Assembly: GCA_009780115.1 (NCBI GenBank)
Contig: WRAQ01000001.1
Location: 184,121 to 248,120, forward strand
Length of the DNA: 64,000 nucleotides
From: Lachnospiraceae bacterium
GTDB lineage: Bacteria; Bacillota; Clostridia; Lachnospirales; Lachnospiraceae
Direction: 5' to 3'
A model generated the notes under the pieces. It made no database searches. It saw only the letters and a list, made by a program, of their open reading frames with translations, and was not told the origin of the DNA. Positions within the stretch are counted from its first letter, which is position 1. Every line of letters starts with the position of its first letter. Positions 1 to 8,735 of the stretch are shown here, one piece after another. The position numbers and the translations under genes are program-made.

Positions 1-369
1 TGTTGTTGGCGAAATGATTCCAATTTTTGTATAATTAAAGCATAATGGAGAGCCATACAAATCATTTTGCTTAAACAATTCCCATGTTATTTCATCGAAT
101 GTATCCCTTGACAAAATTATTTCCAGATATTCATTTCCAATGGATTCGGTTAAATGTTCAAGAACTACATTGTATATTTCGTTTTTTCTAAAACTATCAA
201 ATACTTCTGAATTTACGCTTGCCAAAAAGCAGAAATCAGGATAATTTCCATTATCAGATGCACTTGTTTTCAGCGATTTTTCAGTTATTATATATCCCCG
301 CCTACCATTACGCTTAAAATACCCTATCCACGGAAAAAAGTGAAGTATCGCTCTTTTTATTCCATTCAT
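1..369 (-). CDS. Putative sugar O-methyltransferase, N-terminal part (runs off window)
   Basis: Open for 123 codons from an ATG at 369 to the left edge, with no stop inside the window. A GAGGT ribosome binding site lies 6 nt before the ATG, and the ATG starts 9 nt after the stop of the upstream glycosyltransferase gene, so it is the next gene of the same transcript. The last visible residues read CFNYTKIGIISPTT; the SPTT stretch resembles the start of the SPTTLRY block of the NanM-like putative sugar O-methyltransferases found in O-antigen and capsule loci, which would methylate a glycan hydroxyl using SAM. The SAM-binding part lies outside the window, so the family call rests on the N-terminal segment only. 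Confidence 0.5.
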   Translation of the reverse strand, partial: MNGIKRAILHFFPWIGYFKRNGRRGYIITEKSLKTSASDNGNYPDFCFLASVNSEVFDSFRKNEIYNVVLEHLTESIGNEYLEIILSRDTFDEITWELFKQNDLYGSPLCFNYTKIGIISPTT

Positions 370-378
370 ATAAATACC

Positions 379-1380
379 TCATTCAGTTAGTTTTAATCGC
401 ACAGACAATACCAATACATTATAACCCTTTACCAAAAAATAGTAAAGACTTGGACACGACAGAAATATTCTCATTCTGACCTTATCACCCACCTTAGCCC
501 ATGAATTTCGATATACACTCTTAATTTTTTTTTGTTCTTCTTTCAGCATTTTCACGACTTGTCTTGCTTGTTTTTTCTGCTTTTCATTCTTAAAATCAAT
601 AAAATAAAATAACATCCGCCGGTAAAAATAATATGCGGCTTTGTCGGAAAGCTCATCAAGGCCGCGGCTTTTAAGATATTCTATCCCTTTTCGTAAAGGC
701 TCTAACTCTACATTTAAGCGCTTTTCTGTACTTTTCTTATTAGTAATGCTGTCATTGCGGCCGACATTGTAATTATACAGATAGTTATCCAAATAAACTA
801 TCTTTTCAGCTTGACATAATGCCGCCATTGTATACATGATGTCCTGGGATGTTTTGCCAATCGTAAAACTTAAGCCCTCAACTACCCCGCGGGTAAATAA
901 TTTGCTCCAAACTGACGGCATAATAACAAATTGTTTGTTTTCACTAATATAATACTCTAAAGCTTCTGCCCGGGATAAAGGATAAATTTCATTAGTAGTT
1001 TCGTTATTGACCGCCTTATCACCCCATTTCTTAAAACGGCAGACTGCTAACCCGGCTTGATATTCAATAATTGCCCCCAACATCTTTTCATACATATCAG
1101 GTTCTATAAAATCATCACCATCAACGAAACCTAAATAATCACCGGATACAGCAGCAAGGCCGGTATTCCAAGCATCGGAAAGGCCGCCGTTTTTTTTATG
1201 GATTACCTTGATGCGGTTATCTTTTCCGGCGTACTCATCACATATCATCCCTGAATTGTCAGTTGAACCATCGTTTACTAAAATGATTTCCAGATTTTGA
1301 TAAGTCTGGCCGATAATTGACTCAATACAGCGGCGGAGATATGACTCGATATTATAGATAGCAACTATTATTGAAATCAT
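379..1380 (-). CDS. Glycosyltransferase family 2 (EpsJ/EpsH-like)
   Basis: 333 aa GT-A fold enzyme. The N-terminus MISIIVAIYNIESYL, the NDGSTDNS nucleotide-binding motif (about residues 36-43) and the DGDD metal-binding motif (about 87-90) are the standard GT2 signatures. There is no clear membrane segment, so it should act at the inner face of the membrane and add one sugar from an NDP donor to a lipid-linked glycan. The donor sugar cannot be read from the sequence. The ATG overlaps the TGA of the fucosyltransferase gene upstream by 4 bp, implying translational coupling. Confidence 0.9.
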   Translation of the reverse strand: MISIIVAIYNIESYLRRCIESIIGQTYQNLEIILVNDGSTDNSGMICDEYAGKDNRIKVIHKKNGGLSDAWNTGLAAVSGDYLGFVDGDDFIEPDMYEKMLGAIIEYQAGLAVCRFKKWGDKAVNNETTNEIYPLSRAEALEYYISENKQFVIMPSVWSKLFTRGVVEGLSFTIGKTSQDIMYTMAALCQAEKIVYLDNYLYNYNVGRNDSITNKKSTEKRLNVELEPLRKGIEYLKSRGLDELSDKAAYYFYRRMLFYFIDFKNEKQKKQARQVVKMLKEEQKKIKSVYRNSWAKVGDKVRMRIFLSCPSLYYFLVKGYNVLVLSVRLKLTE

Positions 1381-2300
1381 ACCAGTTTTCCCTCTGCTGA
1401 TATCTTAATCATATTATCTGTATATACATCGATACTTTCAGAATTGTTAAGCCATCTTTCGGGGGCAATAATAATTTTTTCCGGATTTTCATTTAGGTAA
1501 GCCCCCCACCAGCTAAAGCTTGAATTAGCAATAATATGATGTTTACATTTGCTCATCAGCATCATGTCCAGATAACCGGTAAATTCAGTAGTTTCATCAA
1601 TTAAACAAAATCTGTCATTCAATTCCTCATCACCCGGTTCCATATAACGAGTTTCAAGCCAATTTTTTGCCCATTTCATTTCATTGCTGAAGATATAGAA
1701 TACCGCGTTGGGAAATCTTGTCCGCATATAAGCAAATGCCGTTTCATAATAGGCATCCGTGCATATTCCGCCGTGAGTTTCATATGCCAGCAAGTAATCC
1801 CCGCGCCGGATATGGACCCCGATTGATTCAGTATGCTCAATCATATATTGATGTTTACTAATATGCTGCTCTAATTCTTTGGGTAATTGCATACTTGTCC
1901 GGTCAGGGAAAGTAAAAACCTTACGGACGTCTGCTTCAATATCCTTAAAATATTTTTCGGTTTGAAAATAGCCGGTCAAATAAGCCGGGTCATGATCAAG
2001 AAGATTAGGGTCAAAATTCACACTGTTTTCTTTAATCTCAAGTGATTTCCGGCCAAACAATCTACGGCGGACCCGATGAGTTATCCTAAGCGAACCATCA
2101 ATATGGCCGATAATTTCATCCCAGCCGGCCCGCGGATATTCAATCCCGAAAACCGATAACATAATCGGGCGGGCAATATCAGTACGGTACTCATTAATAT
2201 CATCGAACTTCACTTCTTTTCCTTGAGATACCAGCTTCATATATAGGGCATACTGGAACATCTGATTACCAAGCCCGCCGCTCATTCGTATTATGACCAT
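1377..2300 (-). CDS. Glycosyltransferase family 11, alpha-1,2-fucosyltransferase-like
   Basis: 307 aa, full length for GT11. Diagnostic blocks are GGLGNQMFQYA near the N-terminus (about residues 8-18), VHIRRGDY (about 162-169; the HxRRxDY donor-binding motif) and SSFSWWGAYLN (about 260-270). The family transfers L-fucose from GDP-fucose to a galactose O-2. No GDP-fucose biosynthesis genes (gmd, fcl) lie in the window, so the donor must come from elsewhere. AAGGAG sits 6 nt before the ATG. It overlaps the following GT2 gene by 4 bp. Confidence 0.9.
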   Translation of the reverse strand: MVIIRMSGGLGNQMFQYALYMKLVSQGKEVKFDDINEYRTDIARPIMLSVFGIEYPRAGWDEIIGHIDGSLRITHRVRRRLFGRKSLEIKENSVNFDPNLLDHDPAYLTGYFQTEKYFKDIEADVRKVFTFPDRTSMQLPKELEQHISKHQYMIEHTESIGVHIRRGDYLLAYETHGGICTDAYYETAFAYMRTRFPNAVFYIFSNEMKWAKNWLETRYMEPGDEELNDRFCLIDETTEFTGYLDMMLMSKCKHHIIANSSFSWWGAYLNENPEKIIIAPERWLNNSESIDVYTDNMIKISAEGKLV

Positions 2301-2483
2301 AAGGATCTCCTTGTTTGAAATAATTTTCCACGTGTAGCATCTCTGTACTTTGCCGCAGTTGATGCTGCGCTCGTTTTATCGCGCTCCGCTCTGATGTAAA
2401 ACGTAACGGACACTATAGTTTCTGAAATACGAAACCTAGTGCCGACGTTTTCCAACGCACTGCTTGCGAAGTCAGAATGTCAC

Positions 2484-4226
2484 TCACGACTGCAAAAAGC
2501 TTTGAAACATCAGTATATACCATATTTGAGGGATAAACCGGTCATTTTTTATATAGTTATCCCACAAAAAATGCACTGTATCCGGATTAAGAAAACCTTG
2601 CTTGAGCAAAGTTTCGCGGTTTATCAATTGTTCAGCCCAAGCCCTAAGTGCCGGCTCTTTTAACCATTTTTCAATCGGGATACCAAAACCCTGTTTCGGC
2701 CGTTCCATAAGTTCACGCGGCACATAACGATAAAGTACATCCCGCAAAACGACTTTCCCTATTTTCTCATCTCTTTTGTAATCAATCGGCAAACTCCAGG
2801 CAAATTCGACGACATCTTTATCAAGCAATGGCGCCCTTGTTTCCAATGAAGCCGCCGCCGCTGCCCGCTCAACCTTAACTAATATATCATCCGGCGTAGC
2901 AGTAAGCATATCAATTAGCATCATCTGATGGTTTGGTTCCGACAAAAAACGAGGGTCAAGTTCATTATATTTACAAGGGAGATTGGCATCCTTTAAACTG
3001 ATATTGCGAAGAACCGGGTCATAATCAATCGAATTGATATATAGTTCTGCCGCACTATCCATATTGAGAAGCTTTGCCCGGATTTGATTATTCGGACTCA
3101 TGGTAAGAGGGCCATTAAGTAATAAGCGGCTCAACGGGCGGCGGATTGCAAAGGGAATTTTCGTAAGCTTCCGATAAGCCCGTTCAATTGAGCGGTATGA
3201 GTTATAACCGCAAAAAAGTTCATCACCGGCATCACCACTTAAGCAAACCGTAACATTTTCACGAGCAATTTTGCTGACAAGGTAAGTAGGGATTTGTGAA
3301 GAATCGGCAAACGGCTCACCAAACATACTACCAAGAAGCGGAATAATATCTTTCACATCCTCTAAACTTATGTAATGCTCAATATGATCTAAGCCGATAT
3401 GAGCCGCGATTTCTTTTGCATGGATTTCTTCGTTTTTTGCCCCTTCCGGCATTCCAATCGTAAAACTCTTTACCTTATCGGCGGATAGTGATTGCATCAG
3501 CGCGGCAATAGTACTTGAATCTATGCCCCCTGAAAGAAAAGTACCTGCCGGTGTGTCGGCCGCCATTTGCTCCCGGATTGCCCCCTTAAGCAATCTTTCC
3601 AGCTCATCAGCCGCTTCAATACGGCTTCCTTTAAATAAATTGTTCTGCCCATAAGCGGCGGCTTCTTTCATCGACCAATAAGGAGTAATCTTGTATTCTG
3701 TAAAAGGTTCTTTAATTTCCAGAATAGTCCCGGCATCAAGCTTATTGATATCCTGATAAATTGAATAGGGTGCCGGTACATAACCATGGATAAAATAAAG
3801 ACTTAAAACATCAGGGTTAACCGGATTATTGAAACCTTTTTCTGCCGTAATGGTATTAAGGTCTGAAGCAAAAACAAAAATTTTGTTTGCCAAATTATTA
3901 TTAATAAAACCATAAAAAAGCGGTTTTTCCCCAACCCGGTCACGGGCAAGAAATAAAACCCGCTCTTTCATATCATAAACTGCTAAGCCAAACATTCCTT
4001 TACTAAGAATTAATGCTTCTTTCAAACCATAAGCCTCAATTGCTTCGGCTAATACTTTCGCATCAGAAATTTCACGGAAACCCGTTACTTTTTTTTCTGT
4101 TAGTAATTGTTCAGCTATCTTTTTGTGATTGTATATTGTTCCGTTTAAGGTTAAAATGAAGCGCCCGCTGGCCGACTTCACTGATTGTTCATTTATTAAA
4201 TTAAGATAATCCGCTCTATTATTCAT
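2484..4226 (-). CDS. Asparagine synthase-like protein lacking the glutaminase nucleophile
   Basis: 580 aa from the ATG at 4226, chosen over an ATG at 4247 because GGAG lies 7 nt before it. The synthetase half is intact, with the PP-loop SGGIDSS and the GDAGDELFCGY block that form and use the acyl-AMP. The N-terminal Ntn glutaminase domain starts late: it has LNGTIYN (counterpart of FNGEIYN) but no Met-Cys-Gly start and no HRGPD block. No missing N-terminus is found in any frame of the 97 bp upstream. It may use free ammonia, work with another amidotransferase, or be non-catalytic in glutamine hydrolysis. In glycan loci such enzymes amidate uronic acids. Confidence 0.85.
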   Translation of the reverse strand: MNNRADYLNLINEQSVKSASGRFILTLNGTIYNHKKIAEQLLTEKKVTGFREISDAKVLAEAIEAYGLKEALILSKGMFGLAVYDMKERVLFLARDRVGEKPLFYGFINNNLANKIFVFASDLNTITAEKGFNNPVNPDVLSLYFIHGYVPAPYSIYQDINKLDAGTILEIKEPFTEYKITPYWSMKEAAAYGQNNLFKGSRIEAADELERLLKGAIREQMAADTPAGTFLSGGIDSSTIAALMQSLSADKVKSFTIGMPEGAKNEEIHAKEIAAHIGLDHIEHYISLEDVKDIIPLLGSMFGEPFADSSQIPTYLVSKIARENVTVCLSGDAGDELFCGYNSYRSIERAYRKLTKIPFAIRRPLSRLLLNGPLTMSPNNQIRAKLLNMDSAAELYINSIDYDPVLRNISLKDANLPCKYNELDPRFLSEPNHQMMLIDMLTATPDDILVKVERAAAAASLETRAPLLDKDVVEFAWSLPIDYKRDEKIGKVVLRDVLYRYVPRELMERPKQGFGIPIEKWLKEPALRAWAEQLINRETLLKQGFLNPDTVHFLWDNYIKNDRFIPQIWYILMFQSFLQS

Positions 4227-4254
4227 ATCATTCTCCATGAAGGACACGCATTCT

Positions 4255-4330
4255 GCATCTTCCAGTGTGAAGTCTAGTTAATCTTTGGTGTCAGACCATT
4301 GTCCGGCGCCTTAGGTTAACTCTTCACACT
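4255..4330. repeat. Long intergenic hairpin overlapping a stop codon
   Basis: The outer arms AGTGTGAAG and CTTCACACT pair perfectly, followed by AGTTAA with TTAACT, and an inner stem GGTGTC..GGCGCC. On the minus strand the hairpin includes the TGA stop of the GT4 gene that begins at 5406 and ends before the asparagine-synthase-like gene. No T-run follows, so it is not a standard intrinsic terminator. It may protect or process the mRNA. The GGCGCC-TTAGG segment resembles the family seen at 28482, 47704 and 52787. Confidence 0.6.
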
Positions 4331-5406
4331 AAGCTAATTAATAATTTTTCCCATGCTTCATTTATTACCTTAGGGTTATAAGCAGCTTGAAGTTGGTGGG
4401 CATTTTTTCCCATTTCTTCGGCAATTTGACAGTTTTCTAATAGATATTGCAAGTTTTCCGTCATTTTGTTCACATCTTTTGGTGGAATTAATAAACCATT
4501 TCTTCCCTGCTCTATTAATTCGGCCGGGCCGCCGCAAGGGCAGTCAGTAGCAATACAAGGAAGGCCAAGCAGCATTGCTTCAATTAATGAATTGGGCGAG
4601 CCTTCGGTATCGGAACACAAAACATAAATACCGGCCCGGTAAATATCTTCTTCAATTTGATTTGATTTCCCCGGCAAGTGAACCTTTTCTGCAAGCCCTA
4701 AAGCGGCGGTTTCACTTATCAAAGTATTCCGCAAATCCCCTTCACCATAAATAATAACCTGATAGTCCGGATATTCATCCGCAAGTTTAGAAAACGCCTG
4801 AATCAACATCCGGTGGTTTTTGTTTTCATCGACCCGGCCAACGGCAACAATCGTTTTTTCCCGTTCACCTTCAAAGCGGGGCCGGAAAAACAACGGGTTC
4901 ACCGGATTGGGCAGGATAGCGGCCCTCCGGTTCACTGCCGGGGGGAAAAATTTCCGGCTATCCGCGGTTTGAAGTACAATCGTATTGGCAAAACGTAATA
5001 AAAACCGGGCTAAAAACTTAAGAAACTTAGTTAGATAAGTAAGCTCCGGGTCGCCCCGTTCCGATACCGCAACGGGTATCGCAAGAAAGCGGGTTGTCAT
5101 TATTGCCATTAGATTGTTTGTGCCTATAAAAGATAGAATAACATCCGGCTGCTCACTCTGCCAAATCCGGCGCAATTTCATAAAACGGCGGTAAAAATTC
5201 CGAATCCGGCTGTTAGTTTTTTCTTCCGCAGTTATATCGGAAATGACCCGCTTAACATTTTTATTTAACCATAATTCATTTTTTGATTCGTACTGCGTTA
5301 CCATTGTTACCTGGTGCCCGCGGGTAATTAAATAATCAGCAATATTAACAATAACTCTCTGCGAGCCGCCAGTTTCTAAGTTACTGATAAAAAGAGCCGC
5401 TTTCAT
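4324..5406 (-). CDS. Glycosyltransferase family 4
   Basis: 360 aa GT-B enzyme. The N-terminal domain starts MKAALFISNLETGGSQRV with the glycine-rich acceptor loop. The C-terminal donor domain has VGRVDENKNH (about residue 190) and the E-x7-E block EGSPNSLIEAM, followed by CPCGGPAELI. The same CPCGGPAEFI signature occurs in the enzyme at 19978-21075, so the two belong to one subfamily. AGGTG precedes the ATG. Donor and acceptor cannot be inferred. Confidence 0.9.
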   Translation of the reverse strand: MKAALFISNLETGGSQRVIVNIADYLITRGHQVTMVTQYESKNELWLNKNVKRVISDITAEEKTNSRIRNFYRRFMKLRRIWQSEQPDVILSFIGTNNLMAIMTTRFLAIPVAVSERGDPELTYLTKFLKFLARFLLRFANTIVLQTADSRKFFPPAVNRRAAILPNPVNPLFFRPRFEGEREKTIVAVGRVDENKNHRMLIQAFSKLADEYPDYQVIIYGEGDLRNTLISETAALGLAEKVHLPGKSNQIEEDIYRAGIYVLCSDTEGSPNSLIEAMLLGLPCIATDCPCGGPAELIEQGRNGLLIPPKDVNKMTENLQYLLENCQIAEEMGKNAHQLQAAYNPKVINEAWEKLLISLV

Positions 5407-5417
5407 AATAACACCTG

Positions 5418-6803
5418 TTATTTAACTTTCGAGATTGTATACATGTATTTCCCGCTGGCTAAGGGTTCTATTTCTGAAACAATCTTAAATATTATATCAC
5501 AATCATCACCAAGTACCAAACATATCCGTCGGCGGACATCATCGCAAAACCTCTGCCATACTTCATCACTTGGTTTCTTGGGGATTACCATATTAACACT
5601 TACTTTTAAATAATCTTCTTGAATCACTTGAAAGCGATGAATGAAATCAACCCCAAAAAACATAAAATTAAAATATATACCGTCAACTAAGGTTCCGGTT
5701 TTTGTTTTGAATACGCCAACAGTCCGGCCGGTTACAGATTCGAGCAAAGGCCAGCCGCGTTTGCAGGAACAAAGGCGCGACGTTTTAACTGCCATATCCC
5801 CGATTTGATAACGAATCAGCGGCATCGCGTAATTTGTAAGCAATGTTACATAAATTTCACCTTGTTCGCCGTCTTTTACTTCTTCACCTTTCTCGTTAAG
5901 AATTTCAAGGTAATGGCCAAATATATTCAGATGCAGGCCTTCCTGGCACTCACACTCGGTCGCCATATTCCCGACCTCCCTTGAGCCGTAGCGGTTAACA
6001 GCTTTCGTACCAAATACTGCTTCTATTTTCATCCGCATCTCCGGATAAAGATTTCCGGCTGAACAGATAATTCCCCGGGGCGAATGAATCGATAACCCTT
6101 TTTTTTCAATAAAGCAAGCAAGCTCATAGGCTGATTGGGCATATGCGATGATGGCTTTTGGTTTGAACTTATTCATTTCATGAACGAACTCAAACATTTC
6201 CTCTTCTGACATCCGGAATGTATTAAGCATTTTCGTACGATAGAAAAACTTATTAAAAAATCTCACCTTAAATGATTCCGTCCCGGCAATTATATCCCGC
6301 TCCGAACCCCATAGAGAGATATTTCTTTCACCAAACTCAAAATTACCAAGACTGTTGGAGTACTCTGTCCAAACTTCATATAAGTATCGTTTATCCTGCC
6401 ATAATTTGATTGCTTCGCCGGTTGAGCCGCCGGATGAATTTTTTTGTAAAAAGCCGTCATATTCCGGCCACATCATATCATCGCCGGCCTTTCTTATCTT
6501 TTCTTTCGTGAGGACCGGCAGCTTTTTCAGATCTTCAAAAATAGTTTCTTTGGTATAGCTAAAACCCAGCCCTTCAGCTATCTGTTTATAATATGGTATA
6601 TTTGTAACCGCATGATGAATTAGCCGGTATAACCGCTCTTTTTGCACATTAGTATTCGTTTCGATGCTTTCATATTCGTGATTTACGATGAACTCATGAT
6701 ATTTAAGACTGCTGCCCCAACCGCGTGATTTGTAGTATAATGGCCTGATGATTTTTCTAAGGATGAGTTTTGGTATATCAAGTTTTTTCCCGGCTTTTTC
6801 CAT
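5418..6803 (-). CDS. CapK-like AMP-binding protein (phenylacetate-CoA ligase family)
   Basis: 461 aa. The adenylate-forming signature SSGGSTGEAIK (about residue 125), YGSREVGNMA (about 285) and RYQIGDMAV (about 345) identify the phenylacetate-CoA ligase/CapK branch found in capsule loci, where it is thought to activate a carboxylic acid that decorates the glycan. A cysteine-rich pair (CSCKRGW) follows. There is no ribosome binding site before the ATG; instead a promoter -10 box lies 6 nt upstream, so the mRNA is probably leaderless. The actual acid substrate is unknown. Confidence 0.85.
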   Translation of the reverse strand: MEKAGKKLDIPKLILRKIIRPLYYKSRGWGSSLKYHEFIVNHEYESIETNTNVQKERLYRLIHHAVTNIPYYKQIAEGLGFSYTKETIFEDLKKLPVLTKEKIRKAGDDMMWPEYDGFLQKNSSGGSTGEAIKLWQDKRYLYEVWTEYSNSLGNFEFGERNISLWGSERDIIAGTESFKVRFFNKFFYRTKMLNTFRMSEEEMFEFVHEMNKFKPKAIIAYAQSAYELACFIEKKGLSIHSPRGIICSAGNLYPEMRMKIEAVFGTKAVNRYGSREVGNMATECECQEGLHLNIFGHYLEILNEKGEEVKDGEQGEIYVTLLTNYAMPLIRYQIGDMAVKTSRLCSCKRGWPLLESVTGRTVGVFKTKTGTLVDGIYFNFMFFGVDFIHRFQVIQEDYLKVSVNMVIPKKPSDEVWQRFCDDVRRRICLVLGDDCDIIFKIVSEIEPLASGKYMYTISKVK

Positions 6804-6809
6804 GCCAAT

Positions 6810-6838
6810 AGTATACTATCAAACATAATTGATATCAA
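6810..6838 (-). promoter_or_regulatory. Sigma-A promoter for CapK-like gene, leaderless geometry
   Basis: On the minus strand, TTGATA (6833-6838), a 17 bp spacer and TATACT (6810-6815). The ATG at 6803 follows after only 6 nt, so the predicted transcription start is at or next to the A of the start codon. It restarts transcription inside the long minus-strand locus, opposite a plus-strand promoter at 6856. Confidence 0.75.
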
Positions 6839-6855
6839 GATTTATTTGTAAACAC

Positions 6856-6884
6856 TTGCGGTTAAGGCAGAAAATATATATAAT
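6856..6884 (+). promoter_or_regulatory. Sigma-A promoter for the ATP-grasp gene
   Basis: TTGCGG (6856-6861), a 17 bp spacer and a perfect TATAAT (6879-6884), about 35 bp before the ATG at 6920. The leader contains a tiny ORF ATG-AAT-GAT-TAA (6909-6920) whose stop overlaps the gene start as TAATG, and only a weak AAAGAAAG ribosome binding site. Confidence 0.7.
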
Positions 6885-6919
6885 AAGTGTTGTTGAAATT
6901 AAAGAAAGATGAATGATTA

Positions 6920-7975
6920 ATGTTAAAGCAAACCATACGAAATATCGTACGCAACATCCGATGGGACGAGTATCACCGGATGCACAAAACATATGCCGAA
7001 ACTGCACTTAGTATTATTGAATCCGAACAGGGAAAGCTAAACCCAAGGTTCAAAAAACAGGCGCGGGATTATTCTCATGAGGTACTTGGCCGGGAAAGGT
7101 TTTCACCGTGGCTTAATGTATATACTGCTGTTGCCGGTGAGTTCAAAGAAGGGTGGCTGCCGGACGATTATTATGGCCGGTATGTTGTTCCGAAAATAAG
7201 CGGTTTATACGGTAAAACATCAGCAACAAAACCATTAAACCAAAAATTATTAGGTACTGATAACCTGCCGGATATCGCCTATTTTATCAATGGTTTGTTT
7301 TTTTCGTCCACCTGGGAAGTAATTAAAACAAAGGATATTGCCGGATATCTTTTTGCGGATTGCGGCCAAATTGTTTATAAAAAAGATAGTTCCAATCAAG
7401 GGGCCGGAGTGATTCTTTTTGAAAAAAATAATTTCACTATCGATAAAATATATCAGGGCGGAAACGGGGTCTTCCAAAAATTCATTAATCAGCATGATTT
7501 CTTTACCGAATTTGTTCCCGGCCCGGTCGCAACGCTTAGGATAACAAGTGTTGTAGGCAATAGCGGGGAAATAACCTGCCGCGCCGCTTTCCTAAGGTTA
7601 GGGCGAAAATCCGAAACCCATATTAAATGGACAAATAACTTAATAATTCCGATTGATTTGGATTCCGGTATTTTAGATGAAAGAGCTTATCTGCCCAACT
7701 GGAGTTCCGTTAAAGAAAAGCATCCCGACACAAATATTAGTTTTGCCGGAAAGCAAATCCCCAAATTTGAAGAATGTCTTGAGTTTATTATCAAAACCCA
7801 CCAAGCAATCCCTTTTTGCCGCTGTGTCGGCTGGGATATTATTTTGGATAAGGATGAAAAGGTACAGTTAATTGAGTGGAATGGGGAACACAATGATATA
7901 AAATTTTCGGAAGCTACACAGGGCCCGTGTTTTGCCGATATGGGCTGGGAACGTATTCACCGCGAAGATTCCTGA
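6920..7975 (+). CDS. Sugar-transfer-associated ATP-grasp protein
   Basis: 351 aa. It has the layout of the ATP-grasp family linked to sugar transfer (ATPgrasp_ST): a nucleotide-binding segment VYKKDSSNQGAGV (about residues 153-165), FTEFVPGPVATLR (about 195-207), and the metal-binding end GWDIILDKD..IEWNGEHND (about 305-325). Members are thought to ligate an amino acid or other carboxylate to a sugar. It is one of only two plus-strand genes in the glycan locus, has its own promoter, and its 3' end overlaps the convergent GT2 gene by 62 bp, so the two mRNAs are mutually antisense there. Confidence 0.8.
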   Translation: MLKQTIRNIVRNIRWDEYHRMHKTYAETALSIIESEQGKLNPRFKKQARDYSHEVLGRERFSPWLNVYTAVAGEFKEGWLPDDYYGRYVVPKISGLYGKTSATKPLNQKLLGTDNLPDIAYFINGLFFSSTWEVIKTKDIAGYLFADCGQIVYKKDSSNQGAGVILFEKNNFTIDKIYQGGNGVFQKFINQHDFFTEFVPGPVATLRITSVVGNSGEITCRAAFLRLGRKSETHIKWTNNLIIPIDLDSGILDERAYLPNWSSVKEKHPDTNISFAGKQIPKFEECLEFIIKTHQAIPFCRCVGWDIILDKDEKVQLIEWNGEHNDIKFSEATQGPCFADMGWERIHREDS

Positions 7976-8735
7976 ACAAGATAATCAACAGATTACTATT
8001 ACCTTTCCAAAAACTAATTTTCGTCGGCGTTTTACCTTTCTTGGGATATGCCCTCGTAACCGGCACCTCGCAAGTTTTAAGCTTTAACTGCGATGCCCGG
8101 GTCGATAAATACGCCAACAATTCATAAGTCATAAAAATATCACGAAGCGGCTTAACTTGCGGATGTTCTAAATATTTTCGTGAATAAGCACGATAAGCAT
8201 TAGTTGTATCGGTGAAACGCTCTCCGGCAGTTATACTAATAACCGGCGCATGAATCAAACGCACCGATAAATATCTGATTACCGGTGTATTAATTGCTTT
8301 TCCGCCTTTAATAAAGCGCGAACCTTGGACAAAATCATATCCTTTATTGAGTTTATTAATAAATAACGGGATATCTTCGATACTATCTTTGTTATTTCCG
8401 TCGATTGTGATTACCCCATCATAACCACGATTAAGGGCAAACCACATCCCCATCCTAAGCTGCGCCCCCTGCTTACCTTGCCCGGTTTTGGTTAATAATG
8501 TATTTACGCCAAGCGGTTTTAAAATATCAGAATTAGTACTTCCGTCTATTGAACCGCCGTCACAAATAATAATATCACAAAGCTTGTCAATTCCGTTTTT
8601 CTGCGCCCGGCGAAGTTCCTTTATTATTCGCTTGCCTTCATTTATTATCGGTATAAGAATGCAGTACTTCGTGATTTTTTCCGCGTATTCATCACCGGTA
8701 AAATCAGGCACGCCTTTTATATTTTTATATATCAA
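7914..8735 (-). CDS. Glycosyltransferase family 2 (polyprenyl-phosphate sugar synthase-like)
   Basis: 273 aa with a GT2 core: CILIPIINEG, ICDGGSIDGST (counterpart of DDGSxDxT) and TIDGNNKDS in the place of the DxD motif. No C-terminal membrane helices. The TTG start at 8735 overlaps the TGA of the upstream isomerase gene (TTGA) and has GGAGGG 7 nt before it, which supports TTG. The C-terminus overlaps the convergent ATP-grasp gene by 62 bp. Confidence 0.85.
   Translation of the reverse strand: MIYKNIKGVPDFTGDEYAEKITKYCILIPIINEGKRIIKELRRAQKNGIDKLCDIIICDGGSIDGSTNSDILKPLGVNTLLTKTGQGKQGAQLRMGMWFALNRGYDGVITIDGNNKDSIEDIPLFINKLNKGYDFVQGSRFIKGGKAINTPVIRYLSVRLIHAPVISITAGERFTDTTNAYRAYSRKYLEHPQVKPLRDIFMTYELLAYLSTRASQLKLKTCEVPVTRAYPKKGKTPTKISFWKGNSNLLIILFRNLRGEYVPSPYRQNTGPV

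Noticed and set aside
2439..2663. 74-codon plus-strand open frame near the asparagine-synthase-like gene
   Set aside because: It is mostly antisense to the 3' end of that gene and shows no motif or ribosome binding site.
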